This document shows positions 57,279-64,000 of a stretch of 64,000 bases of DNA, piece by piece. The DNA lies in contig CM053141.1 of assembly GCA_028571685.1 (NCBI GenBank), positions 137,606,833-137,670,832 of the forward strand, written 5' to 3'. Made by a program: the position numbers and the translations under genes. Below the pieces are notes generated by a model. That model was not told where the DNA came from and made no database searches. It saw only the letters and a program-made list of their open reading frames with translations. This DNA comes from Heterohyrax brucei (taxonomy: Eukaryota > Chordata > Mammalia > Hyracoidea > Procaviidae). The number at the start of each line of letters is the position of its first letter. Position 1 is the first letter of the stretch.

Positions 57279-58829
57279 CTTCTGTATTACTTGATTTGTT
57301 TGTGTGTTTCTTTTTTGCCAGATGCAACACATCAATTTTTAAATTCTTATGAATAGTCACATTATATATTAAAGCCTGTGCAGACCTCTCATAACTATTA
57401 CATGCAAAAACAAGCTTCAATTTCTCTTCTCTGGTTCACTGACAATTTTTACTAGGCACTAGGCACTCACCACACGCTAAAAATGATTTCCCATGTCAAA
57501 ATGTATTCTACATTTATAATCACAGCAGAGAACAATGGTGAACATATAAAATTCTAGTCAGTAAAATACCATACTGGGAAATACAAAGACTAGAAATATA
57601 ATTTGGAACTGACGACATTCCCACAATGATTGAACCTAAATCCCTTTCTTCTTTTCATAAAATAGCACAATAGTGTTTACTGCTCAGGAAACTGAAATGA
57701 GTTTTTAATGATTTTCAAGTACTACTTGAGGGCTTGAGGGCTGTGATTTCACAATATATTATATATTTAAACTATTCACAGTTCTCAAAAGACTGAAGTG
57801 AATAGAAAATGCCCCAGGCAAGAAGTCAGAAGATGTGAATCCTTGATCCACTTCTGCCTCTCATTTTTGCACAAAATTTAGCAAGGAACGTAAACTTTGT
57901 AAGCCTCACTCTTGCCATCTATAAAGTTAATGTTAGCTCTGCCAAATCTCAGGAGCTATTATTAAAGGTTTTTAAGTCAATATATGCTACAGCTTTGGGA
58001 AAACTCTCTACTACACTGTAAAATCAAAGCATCATTACATCCGTGGTAAGTGTGTGGTAGCAGTGACTGAGAGAGAGGAAGCCTTTTCTGAGGACTATGC
58101 CTAAACTGGACAGTTTGGAAGTTAACTTTCCCTGGGTAATACTTGGATATTTTAAGGCAGAGTTTGCAAAATAGCTGCCCAGGAATATCCAGCAATGATA
58201 TGTCATTGCTGTTTTATTGCTTTGAAAAATTATAAATTACTAGCTAACATTTAAAAATCAACAAACTTTATCCAAGAATCCAAACTTTCAGCCACTGTTC
58301 CCCAGACTTGAGTATCTCTCTTCCCCACAGATGAAGCATGCCTCCTATAATCTGCCACAGTCCACACTATTCCCTATTGCCTTGCACCTGGTCCATTTCA
58401 CATATTTAGATGATCTATTGGCCTGTGTAGAAGCTTTGTTTGACGTCTTTTTTTCTCTATCATGGAACATAGAGATAAACTATCTCCCATATACATGAAC
58501 AACAAAACTTTAGAGGTTGGAAGACCAGGACATGGAACTGAGGAGAAAAGAGGAAGAGGAAATTAGAAACCCCAGAAACGTGGTTAAGGGGCTAAAGCTG
58601 GAATAGTAAAAAAGGTGAGTGAAAATCTCATGCCACAGGAGATGCTGAGAAGGTGGCAAAACATTACCGCTGTTCATTTTCACACTGCTTTCTGTGATGT
58701 GATGTAACCTCATTCAACATATAACCCCTAGAGAAGACACTGCTACCTCCCCAGTGCTATTTCACATCTGCCATTAAAAAGAGTTCTTAGTTTTCAACAG
58801 AGCACATGGTCATCCAGAAAAAAAATATT
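57279..58829. other. Unassigned DNA
   Basis: 1.5 kb without a named repeat. Frames of 60-72 codons on the minus strand (57977-58206, 58510-58713) overlap each other out of frame and have no motif. Confidence 0.5.
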
Positions 58830-59225
58830 TCTCAGTTTTACTTGCAGCTAGGTTGTGGCCATGGGCTTAAGTTTAACTAGTGGCATTTGAGGGGAAGTAC
58901 TCTGTGTTAACTTTTGGGATATATCCTAAAGGAAGACATGTATCTCATCTCCTCCACTTCCCCCCCATGCTAGTATAGTAGCAAGCTTTCCTGGACCACC
59001 CAAGGCTGACATACTAAGGATGGTGGAGCCACATGAAGGAGGAGACTGGGTCCCTTGATCACCTGAAGCAGAGCCAACATGCCAGACTCAGGCTATCCAA
59101 CCTGCAGAAGGCTATAAAGTGGGAAAAGTAGAGTTATATAATATTTAATATTTAGGCTACTGTTGATGTAGGTTTCTCACATGTACCATCAAACCTATAC
59201 CCGAATTAATGTATCCTGAAAACTT
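58830..59225 (+). mobile_element. Old LTR-like repeat, family shared with 30 kb
   Basis: 'ttacttgcagctaggttgtg' (58839), 'gggcttaagtttaactagtg' (58863), 'gatggtggagccacatgaag' (59019) and 'gagactgggtcccttgatca' (59042) follow the same order as the copy at 29,995. Edges are decayed and the name is uncertain. Confidence 0.55.
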
Positions 59226-60310
59226 TCAGTGAAGTCTGGTTGCAAAATAGGCTTAAATGGTGGCACATCACAGAGGATAAGGACTGAGTGGAATGCCCAG
59301 CAGGACTACAGGATACCGAGATAAACCTGTCTGCCCAGAAGGCAAATCACAGAGTGCAGAGAAAAACCTCTTCAAGTGCCTACAGATACTGGGTTTTCCA
59401 TAACAGTTTAGATGAGTGTTTGAATCAAGATTATTTAAGTTTCAAGGACAAGATGATCTTGATGCATTGCGGATTTGGGAATATGAAGGTAGCACATACC
59501 TGTATGCTATGCACATACACAGGTGCATACATATACACAAACATATGCATACAAAAACAAGTAAAATGATACCCACTCATAAAAGAAAAAAAAACCTGTG
59601 TCATGATCGAAATTCATATCACAATGGGGAATCCTCCCAGAAAGAAAAAATTCTGCCCTCAAAAGGAAGAGGCAGCTTCAATTGAGGTCAGGGGGAGGGG
59701 AGAATTAAGTAATCATAATAGCTCTGGAGACAGAGAATACTACTTAATTATTACATTTTTTTCTTAAGAATACTCTAGTGACTTTCAAGGAAAAACACTT
59801 AAAAATAACAAATTGAAATTCACAGAATCTTATTAATTTGTTTTGCAAGGACAATGGAATTGCATTAAATTGTCCATTAAATACATCTTATTTTACTTAC
59901 TTTGCATCTCTATTAATTCTTAGGCTGTTATTAGTATAATTACGAATATATCCCCTATGAGGTTCATATTAAGTATTATTAGTCTTGCATCATTACATAA
60001 AATTGAAAACAAAGATATGCCTACCAGTAACAGTGATTAATCAAGATGTACTTTCCATCCATGATTCAAAACTTTAACAGATTTTCAGACCATCGAAAAA
60101 CCACATGGCAAGGCTCAGTACCAGCTGCAGTTCATGGCATGGTCACACTGGCCTATGTATCCTTTACTTTGTCTTACTGACTTTCTTAGCGTTTCATCAC
60201 CGACATGCCAGCCGCTTTCTCTCCAGTACTCTACTTACAGAGTGGTACTTTCAGCAATGGAGAGCTAGGGACAAGTATCCAGTAAAAAACACTGACTGGC
60301 AGCTGCAAAG
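59226..60310. other. Unassigned DNA
   Basis: No repeat or gene recognised. Overlapping plus frames of 93 and 89 codons (59288-59685) run through a CATA/CA-rich patch (59500-59560), which explains their low-complexity products. Confidence 0.5.
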
Positions 60311-60481
60311 ACAACTCTGACTTATGGTGCCTGCATGTGTATCAGAAGAGAACTGTGCTCCACAGGGCTTTCAATGCTGATTTTTCAAAAGTAGATCTGC
60401 AGGCTTCTGTTCTGAGCTGCCACTGGGTAGACTCGAACCTCCAACCTTTCGGTTAGCAGCCAAGTATTATTAATCATTTGT
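60311..60481 (-). mobile_element. AfroSINE variant, antisense
   Basis: The body 'gtgctccacagggctttcaa' (60355) and the reversed head 'actcgaacctccaacctttc' then ggttagcagcc (60431-60461) are well kept, including the B-box complement. The tail is partly decayed. Confidence 0.88.
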
Positions 60482-60964
60482 CTCTTCTAGTAGATCATTT
60501 TAGAGGGGGCAACAAGTGGGAATGGGCTGCTTAGAAGATCTTCTAAGTTTGAGATTCACATAAGATACAGGCAAAAGAAACCTAAGATACTCGCTGCAAT
60601 TGTTCAGCCAAAGGCAGAAAATATGACAAATTCTAGCAAATAGTCTATCCAGGAGTGCAGTGGAGTTCATCTAATCATAACATCCCTGTACTATTTTTCT
60701 CTGAATAGTGAGCATGCTAATTAAAAGACAGAAAAACAATAAATTTCAACATTTGGTGGTTCTACGATTTCCAAAACATTGCATCTTTAAACTAAACTCA
60801 TTTTACAATGAGATCTTAACTGAAACATGAAATTGCACATATTAGGGAAGAAAGGATTTAAAAGATCTTTCTTCTAATTACACTGATAACAAAATACAGT
60901 CACATAGGTAAAGGAGAATTTAAAACACTTTCATGAAAGATTTATACAAAGATAAAATGTGGGA
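60482..60964. other. Unassigned DNA
   Basis: Nothing recognised. Confidence 0.5.
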
Positions 60965-61645
60965 AAACAGTGATTGAAAGAGGGAGGAGTCATTTTGGTG
61001 AGTGGAAGCTTGGGTCTTCAAAGCTAGCAAGCTGGCATCTAAGGAGCATTATCTGGTCCCAGTTCACTAAAAGCAGAGGAAAACAAAGGACATAAAAGAC
61101 ACAAAGAAAGCACGAGCTCAGGAGACAGAAGAGGCCATGTGATCAGGAGACTACATCAGCATGAGACCACAAGTAGTAGATGGTGCCTGGGAATCACCTA
61201 TGACTGCTCTGACAGGAAATACAATATAGGGTCTCTGACGCTGGGGGAGAAAAATAAGGGAGAAAGATCTAGAACTCTATTCAAAGATCAGACTTGATGG
61301 TCCAACATCTTGGAGGGTCCCCTGAGAAAATAGCCCTGGACTTACTGCTAGCCCGGAAATGACAACTTTACAGACAAAGTTTAGACTGGACTATGAGACA
61401 TAGAGTAATGCTGGAAAAATGTACATCCATGAGGCTGTTAGAGCAGCTCCTGTCCAGAGGCAAGACGGGAGGATGCAGAAGAGGGGAATTAATACAGGAA
61501 ACACAGGTAGAAAGGAGGAGTGTGCTGTCACATGTAGGGAGAGCAGGTTGCAGAGAGGTATGTGTACAGAGTTTCACATGGTAAATTGACTTAGATTGTA
61601 AACTTTCACTGTAAGTACAACAAAATGTTTTAAAAGGAGGAGCAA
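60965..61645 (+). mobile_element. L1 3'-UTR fragment
   Basis: Landmarks 'gggtcttcaaagctagcaag' (61012), 'gtagtagatggtgcctggga' (61172), 'atcagacttgatggtccaac' (61288), 'agactggactatgagacata' (61382) and 'gattgtaaactttcactgta' (61594) match the copy at 53,079 in order. The two opposed frames at 61368-61655 and 61393-61584 are shadows. Confidence 0.67.
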
Positions 61646-62404
61646 TCCTTTCCAATTTTGACTGCTTTGTTACTGTTTTTCTATTATCGAATTGAACTTT
61701 TTAGAACTCTTCTAAATAGACTTTCAATTTTTTTCATCTGGTCCATTCAGTTTTTTCAAAACTCAGGTACCCTTTCAAAATAAGAAAATTATTTGTATGA
61801 TTTACTCTCTTTTGCTCCATAGCCATTTGTTGCAACTTTAGTTGATCTGTGCAAATGGCTATATCTGGACTATCTTACTAACAAACACACACACACATTT
61901 TATTAGCCCTTAAATATTTACCAGTTAGCTTTCCCTGAAAGGAGATAATGAGCAATTAAATACCATACAAGGTGATGGAGGCAATTGTCGCTTTGGGAGG
62001 AATATTGACACTGGATAATCAAGATTCAGTCCCAGGGTGAAGATAATGTTTCTGACTCTGGGGAAGTGTGCATTGCGAAGTTAAAACACTGCTGAAACAT
62101 ATATTAACTCTCCACAATTCATACAGTTAACTTGTCTTCCCATATATTTTAATATACTCCTTCCTCACTGTCAGTAAACAGGTGTATTCAGAAATGTTAA
62201 TTTATCCCCTTTTTACTACTCTTCACTGATGGAATATTTCAGTATTTTCTTTAACACCTATGCTCTTTTGAAGGGGAAATTTCAAAATAATTATTACTCA
62301 TATTTAGAGATTCTGAGTCCAGAAAAGTGCAAAGGCACATATTATAGAGGAATTCAGTTTAGAGTTGCAATGAGAGGCACATCTTTTCTCAACTTCCCTT
62401 CAAC
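61646..62404. other. Unassigned DNA
   Basis: Contains a short CA run at about 61885-61897. Nothing else recognised. Confidence 0.5.
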
Positions 62405-62562
62405 CACGGTGTCATAGTGGTTAAGTACCATCTCTGTCAGTGAAAAGAGTGGCAGTATGAATCTTCCAGGTGCTCCCTGGAAACTCTAGGGGAATAGTTC
62501 TACTGTGTCCTATAGGGTTACTATGAGTCAGAATCAACTACATAGCAGTGGTTTTGTTTTGA
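62405..62562 (+). mobile_element. AfroSINE, sense
   Basis: The head 'cggtgtcatagtggttaagt' (62407, A box) has a decayed B box ('ggcagtatgaatcttcc'). The tail is 'actatgagtcagaatcaact' plus acatagcagtggtttt. A 62-codon frame ends in it. Confidence 0.88.
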
Positions 62563-62618
62563 GGGGTGTTAGGTCATAAAACCCTTGACAGCAGAAATAA
62601 TGTCTTTTCCATGTTATG

Positions 62619-62646
62619 TAAAATTCCTTGGGTAAAATTCCTTGGG
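62619..62646. repeat. 14-bp perfect tandem duplication
   Basis: taaaattccttggg occurs twice without a gap (62619-62632 and 62633-62646). It looks like a recent replication-slippage duplication. Confidence 0.85.
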
Positions 62647-62737
62647 ATTATACTGTCCTCTCAATGGATGCACTCATTTTGCTTTAGGAATTTTCTAAGA
62701 GCTTTAAAAACATTTTCTTTCACCATGACTACAATCA

Positions 62738-62940
62738 GGTATCCCTGGTGGCACATTGGTTACAATACTTGGCTGTCAACCAAGAAGTTGGTGTTTTGAA
62801 CGTACTAGCCCTCCCCAGGAAAAAGATGAACAGTCTGCTTCCATAAAGATTTATAGCCTTAGAAACGCTATGGGGAAGTTCTACCCTGTCCTCTAGGGTT
62901 GCTATGAGTCAGAATCACTCCACAGCAATGGGATGACTTT
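62738..62940 (+). mobile_element. AfroSINE, sense, older variant
   Basis: The head 'ggtatccctggtggcacatt' (62738) is followed by the body segment 'cttccataaagatttatagc' (62839) that also marks the copy at 3,472, then 'ttgctatgagtcagaatcac' (62899). B box decayed. Confidence 0.88.
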
Positions 62941-63765
62941 AATCATTCCTTCTTTTTAATGCTGACAAAAATCTAGTTATAAGACTTATTTTAAACAGAT
63001 TTAGGATGCCCAAAAGGTATAATACTGGAGCACTATGAAAGAGAAACCCAGTGTCTTTTCATTGTTATTCTCAATAGAATCCCGAACTTTTTTATTTTGT
63101 AAAAAAATAAAAGAGGAACTAGTCCTAATTATGTATCCACCATTTGTGTGCATCTTCAGCTCCTCTGAAGCTACAAGGAGCACACTTCTTAATTGGGAAC
63201 TCTTTCACGCATCTGAAACTGGAGTGTGCACTGCTGGATTCTTGGTGGTCTATAACAAAATTCTAGCATTTTTCTTCTTCTTTTTCTCCCTTATCTACTC
63301 ATATCTTTCTGATTTCTTGCCCTCAGTGCACAGCTTTCTATTCTTTTAAGTAAATCGTCATAGAAAAAACTCTATGAATAAATCCAAATACCCATTTTTA
63401 GCATTTACCCATACTACATACATAATATCTTCTGGGTTGTTGCTTTCTGTGACATTTTTAAAGACTTCAATGGCAAGTGCTAGGAATGTATATCACCTCT
63501 TTGATGAGACTTCATACCACTATGTCATTCTAATGTAATAATCAATACATAACAAACTTTGCCTCAACCCTATGGTACACATCAAACCCCAACACAGATG
63601 AAAATTTCTACTTATTTCAAATTTCTTGATATGTTGGCTTAATTTTGCTACTTGATTATTATAAGAAAACACATTTCCCCAAGTATTTTTATCATAAATG
63701 TACAGGAGATATAACTTTCTTTGCTCACTTGCTAAGCTCAGGATTCATGAGTGTGAATTCACAGG
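62941..63765. other. Unassigned DNA
   Basis: A 104-codon plus frame (63035-63349) yields a Phe/Ser-rich string ending in a T/C-rich tract and has no motif. Nothing else recognised. Confidence 0.5.
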
Positions 63766-64000
63766 TGTTTTAGTCAGCTAGGGCTGCTCTAACAGAAATA
63801 CCACAGAGTGGATGGCTTTAACAAAGAAAGATTTATTCTTACACAGTCCGGTAGGTTGCGAGTCCATATTCAGGGTGTCCGCTCCAGGGAAAGACTTTCC
63901 CCTTGACGGCTCTGGAGGAAAGTCCAGTATTGCATCAGTCATTGTCCAGGGAGCGTCCTAACGCAAGAACCTCTGGTCTGAACGACGCGTTCTGCTCCCG
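63766..64000 (-). mobile_element. Young ERVL/MaLR-like LTR, cut by window end
   Basis: It begins TGTTTTAGTC exactly like the LTR at 46,968 and differs from it at 5 of about 235 bases. The left flank acagg (63761-63765) should be repeated at the other end if this is a complete LTR. The sequence stops within the U3/R half, so whether a provirus or only a solo LTR lies beyond cannot be seen. Confidence 0.9.

Overview
This 64 kb window looks like mammalian nuclear DNA from an afrotherian, most likely an elephant or another paenungulate. The basis is dozens of copies of the tRNA-derived afrotherian SINE (AfroSINE), whose 3' part reads like 'gctatgagtcagaatcaac' and whose head carries a tRNA-type A box and B box. 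There are also BovB/RTE LINEs, L1 copies with a long 3' untranslated region of the kind I associate with elephant genomes, and MaLR/MLT1-type LTRs. The species is an inference from repeat content recalled from memory. The DNA is AT-rich and shows no CpG island, and I recognise no protein-coding gene, exon, rRNA, functional tRNA or other cellular RNA gene. All open frames are short. Those I could interpret are broken L1 or RTE protein remnants, and the rest look like chance. The window is therefore intergenic or deep intronic.

Layout. 1-14 kb: mostly DNA I cannot assign, with scattered AfroSINEs, old L1 and L2 pieces, a strong 26-pair inverted repeat at 6.0-6.15 kb and a 13-bp perfect hairpin at 1.06 kb. 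14-25 kb: an old L1 (18.7-20.4 kb, split by a SINE), a Tigger-like DNA transposon (15.5 kb), a palindromic MITE-like element (18.4 kb) and several LTR-like elements. 25-41 kb: mostly unassigned DNA with old L1 3' ends, two LTRs (30.4 and 37.9 kb) and SINEs, plus one protein-like open stretch near 26.7-27.0 kb that I could not identify.

41.3-50.65 kb is an almost continuous nest of retroelements. A degraded BovB/RTE is split by an MLT1-type LTR with a perfect 5-bp target duplication. It is followed by an L1 3'-UTR fragment, then a long broken L1 split by a young-looking solo LTR with its own perfect 5-bp target duplication. An antisense RTE and another L1 3'-UTR fragment close the block. 50.6-63.7 kb holds three more L1 3'-UTR fragments, an L1ME/HAL1-like piece, SINEs and unassigned DNA. 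A second copy of the young LTR, about 98% identical over the shared 235 bases, starts at 63,766 and runs off the window.

Functionally these elements form a parasite network. L1 and RTE supply reverse transcriptase. The long AfroSINE at 10.9 kb ends in a 3' tail that matches the 3' end of the RTE copy at 48.8 kb, consistent with SINE mobilisation by RTE. I found no cellular pathway, operon-like unit or new defence or mobile system. The most useful observations are the nesting order, the young LTR pair, a recent partial duplication inside an older LTR, and two unexplained inverted repeats.
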